64,000 bases of DNA from Bifidobacterium vansinderenii (lineage in GTDB: Bacteria; Actinomycetota; Actinomycetes; Actinomycetales; Bifidobacteriaceae): positions 62,061 through 126,060 of the forward strand of contig NZ_NEWD01000002.1 of the NCBI RefSeq assembly GCF_002234915.1, in the 5' to 3' direction. The notes beneath the pieces are model-generated. The model did no database searches. It saw only the letters and a list, made by a program, of their open reading frames with translations, and had not been told where the DNA came from. Position 1 is the stretch's first letter, and each line of letters starts with the position of its first letter. The position numbers and the translations under genes are program-made. This document shows, one piece after another, positions 41,674-53,124 of the stretch.

Positions 41674-42861
41674 TCAGTTCGAAGCCTCCCAGTCCTCGTA
41701 TTCCTTGGAGAACTGCTGGAACTCGTTCTCGTCGGCGGTGAACTTCGTCTCGCCCGTGTCGAGGTTGACGGTCACGAAGTAGAGCCAATCGCCCTCCTCG
41801 GGGTTCATCGCCGCCTTGATGGCATTGTCGCCCGGCTGGTTGATGGGCGTGGGCGGCAGACCCTTCTGGGAGCGGGAGTTGTAGGGGTTGCTGGTGTCGT
41901 TGAGCATCGCCTTGGTCAGTGCACGAGGCTCCACGTTGTTGCCGTAGGCGATCACGGAATCCATGCCGAGCGGCATGTCCTTGGCGAGGCGGTTCTCGAT
42001 CACCCGCGTCACCTTGCCGTAGTAGTCGGACTTGTTCACCTCGCCCTCGGCGATGGATGCGATCTTGAGGATGCGCTCCCGGTCGTCGCCGGTGGGCACG
42101 CCCAGCTGATCGAGCTTGGCGATGCGCTTGTCGACCATCATCTTCATGATGTCCCCGGCCGACTTCTGCTCCTTGACGTTGTAGTTGCCCGGTTCCAACC
42201 ATCCTTCGAAGCTGCCGCCGGCCTCCGCGGGAAGGATGCCGTCGCCCTTGTTATCGACGATGGCCTGGAACTCCGAACGGTCGATGCCGGAAAGGCTCGC
42301 TGCCTGATCCAGCACGGCACTGAGCCGCTCCCCCGGATTGACCACGAGGAAGCCCTTGGCGTTGCTGGAATCGGTGAGCACCTTCGCCACGGCGTCGGCC
42401 TTCATGCGATACTTCAGCTCGAACACGCCCGGCTGGAGTTGGTTCTCGAGTCCGGCGTTCTTGACCGCCTGCTGGAACGCCGCGCTGGACTTGACGATGC
42501 CCTTCTTTTCCAGATTGTCGCCGATCTGCACGCTGTTCTGCCCATTTTCGACGGTGAACTCCACATCGCCACTGCCGGGACCGGGATAGTCCGCCGCCTC
42601 GGTACGCGTGACCTGCACAGCGTTGCGAACGGATCCCAGCTTGGAGAACAACATCCAGCCGCACAGGCCGACCAGAACGACGAAGACCACTGCGATGATG
42701 ACCTTGACCTGCCGGGCTCGCTGCTGCTTGCGCCGATACTTCTGCATCTCCTTGCGAGAGCGCGGAGGACGCGGAGGCGTGCCGGGAGCGGGCTCGGGCT
42801 CACCGTCCCCGCCAACCCATTCGGCCTTTTCAGCGAAAAAGTCCTGCATATCGTCGGCCAT
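41674..42861 (-). CDS. mltG: Endolytic murein transglycosylase MltG
   Basis: At 395 aa, it has a charged cytoplasmic N-terminus (about 1-50, RRKQQRARQVK), one transmembrane segment (about 52-71, VKVIIAVVFVVLVGLCGWML), a LysM-like region (VQIGDNLEKKGIVKSSAAF) and the YceG lytic domain with catalytic Glu in LKIASIAEGEV and NPYNSRSQKGLPPTPI. It cuts nascent glycan strands and ends their growth. Start ATG preceded by GGAGGTTTG. It overlaps the ruvX stop by one base. Confidence 0.95.
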   Translation of the reverse strand: MADDMQDFFAEKAEWVGGDGEPEPAPGTPPRPPRSRKEMQKYRRKQQRARQVKVIIAVVFVVLVGLCGWMLFSKLGSVRNAVQVTRTEAADYPGPGSGDVEFTVENGQNSVQIGDNLEKKGIVKSSAAFQQAVKNAGLENQLQPGVFELKYRMKADAVAKVLTDSSNAKGFLVVNPGERLSAVLDQAASLSGIDRSEFQAIVDNKGDGILPAEAGGSFEGWLEPGNYNVKEQKSAGDIMKMMVDKRIAKLDQLGVPTGDDRERILKIASIAEGEVNKSDYYGKVTRVIENRLAKDMPLGMDSVIAYGNNVEPRALTKAMLNDTSNPYNSRSQKGLPPTPINQPGDNAIKAAMNPEEGDWLYFVTVNLDTGETKFTADENEFQQFSKEYEDWEASN

Positions 42862-43328
42862 CAAACCTCCATAACCGCTGTATCCGTGCGTTCGCGTGCG
42901 TTCCTGTCCAAAGCCTCCTGCAGCAGCACCACGGCGGACTGCTGGTCTATGCTCGGCCGGTGATCCCGGGTCTTGAGCCCGGCCTCGCGAAGCTGACGGT
43001 GCGCGTCGACCGTCGTCAACCGTTCATCCAGCAATTCTACCGTGGCGGCGATGCCATCCTCATCGAGACGGCGTTCTAGGGCCTTGGCCCAGCGTCGAGC
43101 CTTCTTGGCGCTTTTGCCTTCGGTGCCATCCAACTGCAACGGATGGCCTACAACCACATGAGTGATGCGCTCGTCCTCGATGACGTCGAGGACATCGTCA
43201 AGCGCATGAAAATAATCGTCTCCCCATACCTGCACGTTGCCGATGGGGTGCGCGAAGGTAAGCTCCGGGTCGGACTTCGCGAGTCCGACCCGAGCGTTAC
43301 CGAGATCCACGCCCAACCAATATGACAT
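42861..43328 (-). CDS. ruvX: Putative pre-16S rRNA nuclease / Holliday junction resolvase-like RuvX
   Basis: A 155-residue RNase H-fold protein. The conserved motif GVDLGNARVGLAKSD opens the protein; VVVGHPLQLDGTEG and LLDERLTTVDAHRQL carry the Asp/Glu of the active site. The family is required for ribosomal RNA maturation in other bacteria (YqgF). The order alaS-ruvX-mltG is a widely conserved arrangement in Gram-positive bacteria and supports the call. The ATG shares no overlap with alaS; 20 bases separate them. Confidence 0.95.
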   Translation of the reverse strand: MSYWLGVDLGNARVGLAKSDPELTFAHPIGNVQVWGDDYFHALDDVLDVIEDERITHVVVGHPLQLDGTEGKSAKKARRWAKALERRLDEDGIAATVELLDERLTTVDAHRQLREAGLKTRDHRPSIDQQSAVVLLQEALDRNARERTDTAVMEV

Positions 43329-43348
43329 GGAATGCTCCGTCCCGTTGA

Positions 43349-46030
<2,682 letters not shown>

Positions 46031-46099
46031 GGACGTGCGACTCCTTTAATTGATTGGCTTGCGGGCACGGCGATCGGCCCGCGAAAAATTACTGATCAT

Positions 46100-46124
46100 G
46101 ATCGCGGCGGACTGGTCCGCGATC
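46100..46124 (-). terminator. Hairpin between a small membrane-protein gene and alaS
   Basis: On the minus strand GATCGCGG pairs with CCGCGATC across nine bases. It lies after the stop of the small upstream gene, with AATTTTT about ten bases beyond the stem. Confidence 0.55.
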
Positions 46125-46126
46125 GG

Positions 46127-46372
46127 CTAGCGTGCGGTCCGTTCGATGAACTCGCGGTTGAGCTGCTCCTCACGATCCCGGCGATGCTGCTGGAAGTCGT
46201 CGAACAGAGCCTGCACCGTCTGCAGGGTGATGGGCGGCTGCTCCTCATCGGGACCGAACACGAACTGTCTGGCCGGCTCGGGCGTATGGGCCTTCACGTA
46301 GGCCTGCGCCTTGGTGACGGCCATGATGCCGATGCCCACGCCGAGCGAAACCCAGAAGATGCGTTTGAACAT
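46127..46372 (-). CDS. Small membrane-anchored protein, unknown
   Basis: An 81-residue protein starting at ATG 46,372 (GGGGAG upstream); the longer open frame has no ribosome site. The N-terminal segment IFWVSLGVGIGIMAVTKAQAYV (about 5-26) is hydrophobic, and the rest is charged and helical (LQTVQALFDDFQQHRRDREEQLNREF). It begins one base after the DUF948 gene stop, in the position of the small hypothetical gene commonly found before alaS in actinobacteria. A role is not known. Confidence 0.75.
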   Translation of the reverse strand: MFKRIFWVSLGVGIGIMAVTKAQAYVKAHTPEPARQFVFGPDEEQPPITLQTVQALFDDFQQHRRDREEQLNREFIERTAR

Positions 46373-46373
46373 G

Positions 46374-46784
46374 CTACTCCCCCTTGGATGCGTCGGACAG
46401 CGGCGAAGGCTCGGCATGGCGGCCGGCCGCACGACGGTTAAGGAAGTCCTGCGCGGTGGCTTTGAGGGCCCACAGTGCGGAGGCGGCCTTGATCACCGGC
46501 TTGCCGAGGAACGACCCATACAGATCGGTCAGCGCACCGACGTTCGTGGCGGAGCGCTGAGCCGCGTCGGAGATGGTGTTCACATCCTCGAGGGAACGGT
46601 TGACCTTCTGCACGGTGGTCACGCCTTCGTCAAGGGCGGGAAGTGCATGGTCTCCGGTGTCTTTGACGGTCTGTGCGATCTGATCGAACAGCTTGCCCAG
46701 ACGAATCAGCGGGTAGATCATGAACCCCGCCAGAATGGCGAACGCGATGGCCGCGATCAGGCCGGCGATCTGACCGATATCCAT
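46374..46784 (-). CDS. DUF948-type membrane protein
   Basis: A 136-residue protein with an N-terminal membrane segment (IAGLIAAIAFAILAGFMIYPL, about 5-25) and a long helical part (LGKLFDQIAQTVKDTGDHALPALDEGVTTVQKVN) typical of the DUF948 family, which is placed upstream of alaS in many actinobacteria. Start at ATG 46,784; the longer frame to 46,874 has no ribosome site. It precedes the other small membrane gene by one base, so the two make a unit. Confidence 0.82.
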   Translation of the reverse strand: MDIGQIAGLIAAIAFAILAGFMIYPLIRLGKLFDQIAQTVKDTGDHALPALDEGVTTVQKVNRSLEDVNTISDAAQRSATNVGALTDLYGSFLGKPVIKAASALWALKATAQDFLNRRAAGRHAEPSPLSDASKGE

Positions 46785-46901
46785 TGCCGAATACCTCGTT
46801 TCCTTGACAACTTCTCGCGTCCCGGACGCAATACAAATCCAAAGGCTATCACCTACGGCGAACAGTCCCGTCATATTCGCCGCGAATGGTTCGCGATCGG
46901 C

Positions 46902-47579
46902 TCACTGATTATAGGAGACGATCGTGATGCCTCCGTCGTCCAACGGCCTGGACGGATCGAAGTCGAGCACGGTGACGCTGCCGTTCGCCGGGCGCTCGCT
47001 CAGATCGTAGCCGGCGGGCGCGAACCGGTGCATCAGGCTGAGCAGCGTATTGCCGTGGGAGATCACGAGCACGTCGTCGCCGTCCCGGAGCACGGGGTTG
47101 GCGGCGATGATGTCGAAGCCGCCCTCCACACGCTTCCAGTATTCGGTTTCGCTTTCGGCGTCATGGAACGGGTCGGCCTCCTTGAGGAAGTCCTTGGTGG
47201 CGCCGAGTCCGTATTTCTCCACGATGGCGTTGTAGGTCTTGACGCCGTGGGGCGCTCCGGCCGCATACCATGCCATGGCCATGTCGAGGCCTTCGTAGTA
47301 GCCGTAGAACTGCTCACGGAAGTGCATGTCCACGGTCAGTTCGGGACGCTGATGACCTGCTTTCTCGTTGATATCGAGGATGGAGCGAGCGGTCAGTTCG
47401 GCGCGGGTGGTGTCGGAGCAGTAGGCTGCCGCGAAGTCGATGCCTTCCAGCTTGTGACCGGCCTTTTCGGCGTCGGCGATGCCGGATTCGGTCAGCGGCG
47501 AGTTCGACCAGCCCTGCAGACGGTTGTACCGGTTGAAATAGGTCTGTCCGTGACGGACCAGATGCAGATGAAACGTCAT
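46902..47579 (-). CDS. Histidine phosphatase (phosphoglycerate mutase-like)
   Basis: A 225-residue protein of the phosphohistidine clade. The RHG motif is LVRHGQTYFNRYNRLQG (about 7-23), the second His in ISHGNTLLSLM (about 174). Acid Glu in FREQFYGYYEGL is present (about 88). The size is close to cofactor-dependent phosphoglycerate mutases, but the middle region is different and the substrate cannot be named. A second member is encoded 19 bases upstream in the same direction. Start ATG at 47,579. Confidence 0.85.
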   Translation of the reverse strand: MTFHLHLVRHGQTYFNRYNRLQGWSNSPLTESGIADAEKAGHKLEGIDFAAAYCSDTTRAELTARSILDINEKAGHQRPELTVDMHFREQFYGYYEGLDMAMAWYAAGAPHGVKTYNAIVEKYGLGATKDFLKEADPFHDAESETEYWKRVEGGFDIIAANPVLRDGDDVLVISHGNTLLSLMHRFAPAGYDLSERPANGSVTVLDFDPSRPLDDGGITIVSYNQ

Positions 47580-47598
47580 AGCTCTGATTATCCCACGC

Positions 47599-48429
47599 TC
47601 AGCCCGCGATGGGCTTCCAACGGGGCATATCGTCGTTGCGCAGTTCTTCGGGCCCGTTCTCCCAGTCCATCAGTCCGGCGATGGCCGGACCGGAATTGAA
47701 CTCATCGAGTGTCCAACGCAGTGTGCCGTCTCCGACGAACACTGGGGTGAGTCGTGACCAGAAGGCATTACGCATGGAGCCAAGATTGCTCAGATTGTCG
47801 GGATCCATGCCGACCAGTGTTTCGATGGTGGCCACGATCCACGATCCGTGACCCACGATGACCAGCGTGGTCTCCCGTTCCTCGCCGCGGGAACGCCCGA
47901 CGATGTCGATGACCGCGTCTGCGCCACGCCGACCGACGTGAGTGCGCGTCTCCACGCCGTATCTGGTCTCGCCGCCGGTGTGCGCCTTCCACGACGCATA
48001 GGCTTCGGCGTCCATCGCACGCATCTCCGGGCGGGTCATCCCTTCCCATCGTCCGAATGCACGTTCGCGCATGCGTTCGTCCAGTTCGATCGGCAGACCG
48101 AGGATGTCGGCGAACGCATGGGCGGTCTGCTGGGCGCGGAACAGGTCGGACGACACGATCCTCAACGTTCTGCGCGCCGCCGGCGCCTTGCGATATTCCT
48201 CGGTGCTGCTCGGCCGCGCCGCCTGAGGTCCGGGCTGAGGCAGGGTTTCGGGATGATCGGCGATACGGCTGACCTTGGCCCAGTAGTATCTGCGCGCGAG
48301 TTCGAATCCGGTCTGGTCCGCCTGCCACTGGCCGACGATGTCGAGCGGAACGTCGATCTGCCCCTGCAGTCGACGTTCGAGATTGAAGCAGGTACGTCCG
48401 TGTCGCACCATCACCACTTCGGTAATCAT
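47599..48429 (-). CDS. Histidine phosphatase
   Basis: A 276-residue phosphoglycerate mutase-like protein. Catalytic core: VRHGRTCFNLERRLQGQIDVPL near the N-terminus, the SSDLFRAQQTA area, acid Glu in RMRERAFGRWEG (about 142) and the second His in VIVGHGSWIVATI (about 206). The C-terminal 60 residues (WTLDEFNSGPAIAGLMDWENGPEEL) are unusual for a minimal phosphatase and look actinobacterial. The substrate is unknown. It lies upstream of the other phosphatase and ends by sharing an operon-like spacing. Confidence 0.88.
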   Translation of the reverse strand: MITEVVMVRHGRTCFNLERRLQGQIDVPLDIVGQWQADQTGFELARRYYWAKVSRIADHPETLPQPGPQAARPSSTEEYRKAPAARRTLRIVSSDLFRAQQTAHAFADILGLPIELDERMRERAFGRWEGMTRPEMRAMDAEAYASWKAHTGGETRYGVETRTHVGRRGADAVIDIVGRSRGEERETTLVIVGHGSWIVATIETLVGMDPDNLSNLGSMRNAFWSRLTPVFVGDGTLRWTLDEFNSGPAIAGLMDWENGPEELRNDDMPRWKPIAG

Positions 48430-48527
48430 CGTGTTCCATCCATTCCATGCCGTGTTCGTGACGGTAATCGTCGTATCGTTCCTATCATATGCTGGACATA
48501 GTCAATGAACACCGGCAGGGAGGTACG

Positions 48528-49229
48528 ATGAGGATTCTGCTGGCAACACTCAACACTGCGTTGCGCAATGCGGTACGCGCGACGTTGGAGTCAGCGGGGC
48601 ATGTCGTCGAGACGATTCCTTCGGACGACGACGATGACACGCCCGCCGATGCGTTCTCCGCGGAACTGATCATCATGGACGACGCTTTTCCGCGACATGC
48701 CGATCGAGAGGATCTGGACCGACTCGCCGCACGAATGATGCAGGCCAGAATGCTGTATCTGCGAACGCCCCGTCTGACCACGGCGGACGGCGATGCTCAT
48801 GCCGATGACACGCATGCGGATGCCGCCGAGGCCGGGATGCTGTCGCAGATCGACGACGAGCTGCGCAAACCGTTCTCTGATTCGGAGCTGCTTGCCCATG
48901 TTCGCCGTCTGTCGTATGTCAATGACTCCGAAGACGCAACGATCCTGACCCGCGGCGATCTGACATTGGACACCGATGCCAGACGGGCGTTCTACGGGGA
49001 TCTGGGACGCCCGTTGCCCCTTTCGCCCCGTGAGTACGCGGCTTTGGAGATGCTGGTTCGAGCCGACGGCGATTATCTGTCGTTCGACGAGCTGCTGGAA
49101 GGGGTGTGCGGCAACGGGTTCTTCGAACAACGCGACGTCATGGCTACCGCCATGCGTTCGCTCGCTCGTAAATTGCAACGCGCGGGCCTGTTCCTCACCC
49201 AACGCGGCGACCGGTACCGCATCGGCTGA
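48528..49229 (+). CDS. Orphan response-regulator-like protein (OmpR/PhoB type)
   Basis: A 233-residue protein. The N-terminal ~115 residues resemble a receiver domain (RILLATLNTALRNAVRATLESAGHVVE), with an acidic pocket Asp in ELIIMDDAF at about residue 55, but the usual phosphorylation-site neighbourhood and Lys are altered and the loop is long (LTTADGDAHADDTHAD). The C-terminal ~85 residues are a winged helix DNA-binding domain (LPLSPREYAALEMLVRADGDYLSFDELLEGV). Start ATG at 48,528 with GGGAGGTACG; the upstream 13 residues have no site. No histidine kinase gene is adjacent. The regulated genes are unknown. Confidence 0.8.
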   Translation: MRILLATLNTALRNAVRATLESAGHVVETIPSDDDDDTPADAFSAELIIMDDAFPRHADREDLDRLAARMMQARMLYLRTPRLTTADGDAHADDTHADAAEAGMLSQIDDELRKPFSDSELLAHVRRLSYVNDSEDATILTRGDLTLDTDARRAFYGDLGRPLPLSPREYAALEMLVRADGDYLSFDELLEGVCGNGFFEQRDVMATAMRSLARKLQRAGLFLTQRGDRYRIG

Positions 49230-49241
49230 CGTGTTCGAAAC

Positions 49242-49601
49242 TCAGCGGATTACGGCACCGAACGGCATGAGGGCGAGCTTGGCCATTTTGAAGGACTGGA
49301 TGCCGAAGGGGATGCCGATGATCGTGATGCAGTTGGCCAGTCCGGCAATGACGTAGCCGATGGCCATCCACAGTCCCGCGATGACGATCCAGATGATGTT
49401 GAGCAGCAGGGAGCCGAATCCTCCCCCGTAGTCCACATGCTTGCCGAACGGCGTGAGCGTGAGTTGGGCCATCTTGAATGCCTGGATGCCCAGCGGGATA
49501 CCGATGATCGTGATGCAGAGGATGATGCCGATGATGGCCCAGCCCAGCGCGAGGAAAAGTCCGCCGAGGATCAGCCATAGAATGTTGCCGAGCAGTCTCA
49601 T
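49242..49601 (-). CDS. YccF-family inner-membrane protein
   Basis: At 119 aa, with duplicated membrane halves: NILWLILGGLFLALGWAIIG...ITIIGIPLGIQAFKMA and IIWIVIAGLWMAIGYVIAG...ITIIGIPFGIQSFKMA. Each contains a CITIIGIP.GIQ.FKMA motif, the hallmark of the YccF domain. About four transmembrane segments. Role in the cell is not established. The gene converges with the regulator; 12 bases separate the two stop codons. Confidence 0.88.
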   Translation of the reverse strand: MRLLGNILWLILGGLFLALGWAIIGIILCITIIGIPLGIQAFKMAQLTLTPFGKHVDYGGGFGSLLLNIIWIVIAGLWMAIGYVIAGLANCITIIGIPFGIQSFKMAKLALMPFGAVIR

Positions 49602-49768
49602 GATTGCAATGCCACCTTATTGTGCGTGTTGATTATCCGTATGGTTTCATTATGGGCGCGCATGGGCGAGGGCGCCATCGGGGTTTGCCCTGATTGTTCC
49701 CCGATTCGTCCCTGATGGCAGGCTGCCTCGAAGTCGGCGACGCTCCGAACGACGATGTTCGGATATGG

Positions 49769-49800
49769 AAAAGCCCTGCGGCCACGAGGGCGCGCAGGGC
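49769..49800 (-). terminator. Terminator of rpsD
   Basis: GCCCTGCG pairs with CGCAGGGC and is followed on the minus strand by TTTTCC; located 23 bases after the rpsD stop. Confidence 0.82.
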
Positions 49801-49822
49801 GAAATGCTGAACTGAACCAGGA

Positions 49823-50449
49823 TCAGCGAGCGTAGAACTCGACCACGTACTGGATGTTCACCTGAACCGGGATCTCCTCGGCGAGGGGCTTGCGGGTCAG
49901 GGTGGCCTTCAGCGAGGCGAGGTCGACGTCCAGGTAGCCCGGGACGGCCGGCAGCACGTCACGGTGCACGCCTTCGGCGGCAGCCTGGAAGGGCTCCATG
50001 GTCTGGCTCTTCGGACGGACCTGAATGGTCTGGCCGGGGCGAACCTTGTAGCTCGGACGATCCACCTTGTTGCCGTCGACCATGATGTGGCCGTGCACGA
50101 CGAACTGACGGGCCTGAGCGGTGGTGCGGGCGAAGCCGGCACGCAGCACGAGGGCGTCGAGGCGGGACTCGAGGTCCTGCAGCATGGCGTTACCGGTCTG
50201 GCCGGCCTCGTGGGTACCCTTCTCGTAAGCGGCGCGCAGCTGCTTCTCGGAGATGCCGTACTGGGCGCGCAGACGCTGCTTCTCGCGCAGACGAACGGCG
50301 TAATCGGACTCGGTGCGGCGACGGGTGCGGCCGTGCTCGCCGGGGGCGTACGGACGCTTCTCGAAGATGCGCTGGGCCTTGGGGGTCAGAGCGATGCCGA
50401 GGGCGCGGGAAAGACGCACCTGACGGCGGGAGCGCTGAACGTTAGTCAT
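49823..50449 (-). CDS. rpsD: 30S ribosomal protein S4
   Basis: At 208 aa, it has the family start QRSRRQVRLSRALGIALTPKAQRIFEKRPYAPG and the S4 RNA-binding core SRLDALVLRAGFARTTAQARQFVVHGHI plus VNGxKV-type MVDGNKVDRPSYKVRPG. It lacks the zinc Cys residues seen in some S4 proteins. It is an early 16S rRNA binder. It is transcribed alone, outside the main ribosomal operons, with a 213-base leader where S4 autoregulation could act, although no specific structure was identified. Confidence 0.97.
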   Translation of the reverse strand: MTNVQRSRRQVRLSRALGIALTPKAQRIFEKRPYAPGEHGRTRRRTESDYAVRLREKQRLRAQYGISEKQLRAAYEKGTHEAGQTGNAMLQDLESRLDALVLRAGFARTTAQARQFVVHGHIMVDGNKVDRPSYKVRPGQTIQVRPKSQTMEPFQAAAEGVHRDVLPAVPGYLDVDLASLKATLTRKPLAEEIPVQVNIQYVVEFYAR

Positions 50450-50662
50450 GAATGTTCATCCTTTGTTTCTGTCGTTATCTGAACGGAACGCGCGGCATGC
50501 GCCGCACGCTGAGCCGGCCTCTCCAATGCTTCACCGTGCCATGGCACGAATGACCGCAACATGATTGCAGCCACCGACCCATTGATGGGCTAAGGCTCCA
50601 GATAGGTTTCCGCCTGATGGCAGACACCAAAAATAGAAGTATACGGTAACGGTCGGACTTTG

Positions 50663-51490
50663 TCACCGGGATGGTCTGTCGGCGAGTCGTCCGGCGTCCA
50701 GCGTGAGCACACGGTCGGCGTAAGGCAGGGCATCCGCATCATGGGTGACCATCAGCACGGCCGTGCCGTGGTCGGCAAGCGAGCGCAGGAGTCGCATGAC
50801 GATGAGCGTGCTCTCCGCGTCAAGGTCTCCGGTCGGCTCGTCGGCGATCAGCAGCTTGGGGCGATTCATCAACGCCCGGGCGATGGACACGCGACGCATC
50901 TCGCCGCCGGACAGCTCCTTGGGATAGCTGTCGGCGAGGTCATCGACCTGCAGGTCGGCAAGCAATGCATGGGCGCGCGTCGACAGCGCGTCGGGCCTGG
51001 CGGCCGTCGGTTCGGAAACGCGTACCGGTGCTATGACGTCAGGCATATCCGGGTCGTCGGCTGGAGTCTCGGCCGGCTCCGCCGATTTGACGCCGGCGTT
51101 CTCGTTCTCGGATTCGACAGGCCCGCCAGCGGCCTGTCCATCGGAGTCGTCCGGGAAGAACAGGGCCGGCAGAATCACGTTGTCCAACGCGGTCAGGTTG
51201 GGCAACAGCGTCTGACTCTGCGTGACGAAACCGATGGTACGGTTGCGCAGTCGGGACAGCGCCTTGTCGTCAAGATCGGCGACGGACTGCCCGTCGATCG
51301 TCACCGCACCCGATGTGGGACGCAACAGTCCCGACACCATGTTGAGCAATGTGCTTTTGCCGTTACCGGAACGGCCGACGATGGCAATGAATTCGCCCGC
51401 GTCCATGGACAGGTTCACGTGGTCGACCGCCGCGAACGGTACGCCGCGACGAATGAACTCGCGGGTCAGGTCCTTGATCTCCAGCAGCAT
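50663..51490 (-). CDS. ABC transporter ATP-binding protein with an acidic insertion
   Basis: A 275-residue MacB/LolD-type ATPase paired with the FtsX-like permease (start 2 bases after its stop). Walker A GRSGNGKST (39-47), Q-loop FVTQSQTLLPNLTALDN, signature LSGGEMRR (193-200), Walker B LLIADEPTGDLD and switch His MVTHDADALPY are all normal. The unusual part is residues about 113-170, which inserts a low-complexity, Asp/Glu/Pro/Ala-rich segment (DDPDMPDVIAPVRVSEP) between Q-loop and signature, where most homologues have a short helix. The insertion may be a flexible loop or an interaction site. Confidence 0.92.
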   Translation of the reverse strand: MLLEIKDLTREFIRRGVPFAAVDHVNLSMDAGEFIAIVGRSGNGKSTLLNMVSGLLRPTSGAVTIDGQSVADLDDKALSRLRNRTIGFVTQSQTLLPNLTALDNVILPALFFPDDSDGQAAGGPVESENENAGVKSAEPAETPADDPDMPDVIAPVRVSEPTAARPDALSTRAHALLADLQVDDLADSYPKELSGGEMRRVSIARALMNRPKLLIADEPTGDLDAESTLIVMRLLRSLADHGTAVLMVTHDADALPYADRVLTLDAGRLADRPSR

Positions 51491-51491
51491 G

Positions 51492-52709
51492 TCACTCCCC
51501 CTCCCTCAGAGTCAGATATGCCTCGGGACGTCCCAGGCGGAAGGCGACGAACAGCGAAGCCACCGCCGCGGTGAGCACCGCAAAGACCAGAGCGACCAGC
51601 GCCATGCCCAGAATCGATCCGATGCCCACCTGCAGGTACGGCAGCTGCATCTGCTTGCCGATGTACCCGCTGAACGGGAACACGATCAGCGACGCCGCCG
51701 CCACGCCGATCACGCCGCCCGCAAGACCGGTGATCAGCGCCTCGCGGATCACGATGGAGATCAACATGCCGCGCGTGGCGCCCATGATGCGCAGGGATGC
51801 GAACTCCTTCTTGCGCTCGTTGACCGAGGAGGAGAACACGGCGAGCATGACGATCAGTCCCATCACCCACAGCACGACGACGAACACCAGCATATAGGAC
51901 AACATGGTGTTCAGTGAAGTCTTGGTGGAGGCCGTCACGCCACCGGGATAGACAAACCCGACCGAGGCGAGCTGCGGATCCAGCTTGGCGATATTGTCCG
52001 CCACCGTATGGGCGTCGTATCCATCCTGCACCTTGATCAGCACGGAGGATACGGCCTTGGACGCGTACTCCTGCGGCATCACGCGCTTGGCCACCTTGGC
52101 CGAGGCCGCGACCATCTGCGGAACCGTGGCCTTGTTGACGAATACGGAGTTGTCGAGGCTGGTACCGGTGCTGGCCAGCTGTGCCACCACGGGCCAGGTC
52201 TTGCCATACAGTTCGATCGTACCGTCGGTGGACACGTTCACGTTCGCGCCGGCCACCATCTCGCCGTCGCCCAGCGTCTTGTCGTACTGGGAAGCGACCC
52301 ACGGTTCGATCACGAAATCGGTCTGCGGATCGAACCCGATGATCTGCAGTTTTTCGGCGCAGCAGGCCGCGGCAAGTGACGAAATATAGGTCTGGGACGT
52401 GATCTGTGCGATGCCGTCGGCCTTGGCCACCTTCGATTCGATGTCGTTCGTGAAGTAGAAGGTGTTCGGCGTGCCGTCTGTCAGCAGTGCCTCGGCCTTG
52501 GATTCGGTGGTCTGCGGCACGACCATGAGGTCGGCCCCCAAGCGCTCCTCCATGCTCGTCAGACCCTTGTTGAGATTCATGGCGAGCATGGAGCCGCCAA
52601 AGAAGGCCACGGAGAGGATCGCCACCACGGTGATCAGGGAAGCGGTGCGGAATGGCTTGCGTCGAAGGTTCTCCAGCGGCAGTCCGGCAAGCGAGATATG
52701 CGGCGACAT
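51492..52709 (-). CDS. FtsX-like ABC permease
   Basis: A 405-residue MacB/FtsX-family membrane protein. N-terminal membrane segment LITVVAILSVAFFGGSMLAM (about 25-44), a large extracellular domain of about 220 residues with an ITSQTYISSLAAACCAEKL Cys pair, then a cluster of three membrane segments at the end (LNTMLSYMLVFVVVLWVMGLI; GLAGGVIGVAAASLIVF; ILGMALVALVFAVLTAAVASLF). These exporters move peptides, lipoproteins or act mechanically; the substrate is not shown. Upstream is the DUF4418 gene, downstream the ATPase. Confidence 0.93.
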   Translation of the reverse strand: MSPHISLAGLPLENLRRKPFRTASLITVVAILSVAFFGGSMLAMNLNKGLTSMEERLGADLMVVPQTTESKAEALLTDGTPNTFYFTNDIESKVAKADGIAQITSQTYISSLAAACCAEKLQIIGFDPQTDFVIEPWVASQYDKTLGDGEMVAGANVNVSTDGTIELYGKTWPVVAQLASTGTSLDNSVFVNKATVPQMVAASAKVAKRVMPQEYASKAVSSVLIKVQDGYDAHTVADNIAKLDPQLASVGFVYPGGVTASTKTSLNTMLSYMLVFVVVLWVMGLIVMLAVFSSSVNERKKEFASLRIMGATRGMLISIVIREALITGLAGGVIGVAAASLIVFPFSGYIGKQMQLPYLQVGIGSILGMALVALVFAVLTAAVASLFVAFRLGRPEAYLTLREGE

Positions 52710-52725
52710 GATGTCCGGGTCCCGG

Positions 52726-53124
52726 TCAGACGCGCTTGGCCGGACGGGAGTCCAGCCAGATGGCGATGGCGGAGAAGACGATGGTCAGCACGCCGAGAAC
52801 GATCAGCGTCGGACGGGTAACCATGTGGCAGTGCATCATGGCGCCGGGGCACACGCCGATCAGCACGGTCGGCACCGCAATGGCCAGCAGTGCACCCAGC
52901 ACCGCGGCGATGTTCAGACCGATGCGGATCTGGGGGGCCACGAACAGGGCGATCACTCCCAGCACGGCGATGAGGGCGCCGACACCGATCTCGGCCTGAG
53001 CGGTCCAATGACATGCCATCGGCATCTTCTCAACCTTGCAGACATAGGCGAACGTGTGCGGGGCAATGGCGATCAGCGCACCGAACACGATGGACGGAAT
53101 GGATGCGAACAGCTTGTTCTTCAT
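52726..53124 (-). CDS. DUF4418 membrane protein
   Basis: A 132-residue protein with about four membrane segments and a set of Cys/His residues in the extracellular loops: YVCKVEKMPMACHW and CPGAMMHCHM. These are typical of DUF4418, which in other bacteria is encoded beside FtsX-type permeases in clusters associated with metal handling. Start at ATG 53,124 with CAGGAGAGAAG. The Cys/His motif suggests metal or redox sensing, but no direct evidence is in the sequence. It leads a three-gene unit. Confidence 0.82.
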   Translation of the reverse strand: MKNKLFASIPSIVFGALIAIAPHTFAYVCKVEKMPMACHWTAQAEIGVGALIAVLGVIALFVAPQIRIGLNIAAVLGALLAIAVPTVLIGVCPGAMMHCHMVTRPTLIVLGVLTIVFSAIAIWLDSRPAKRV

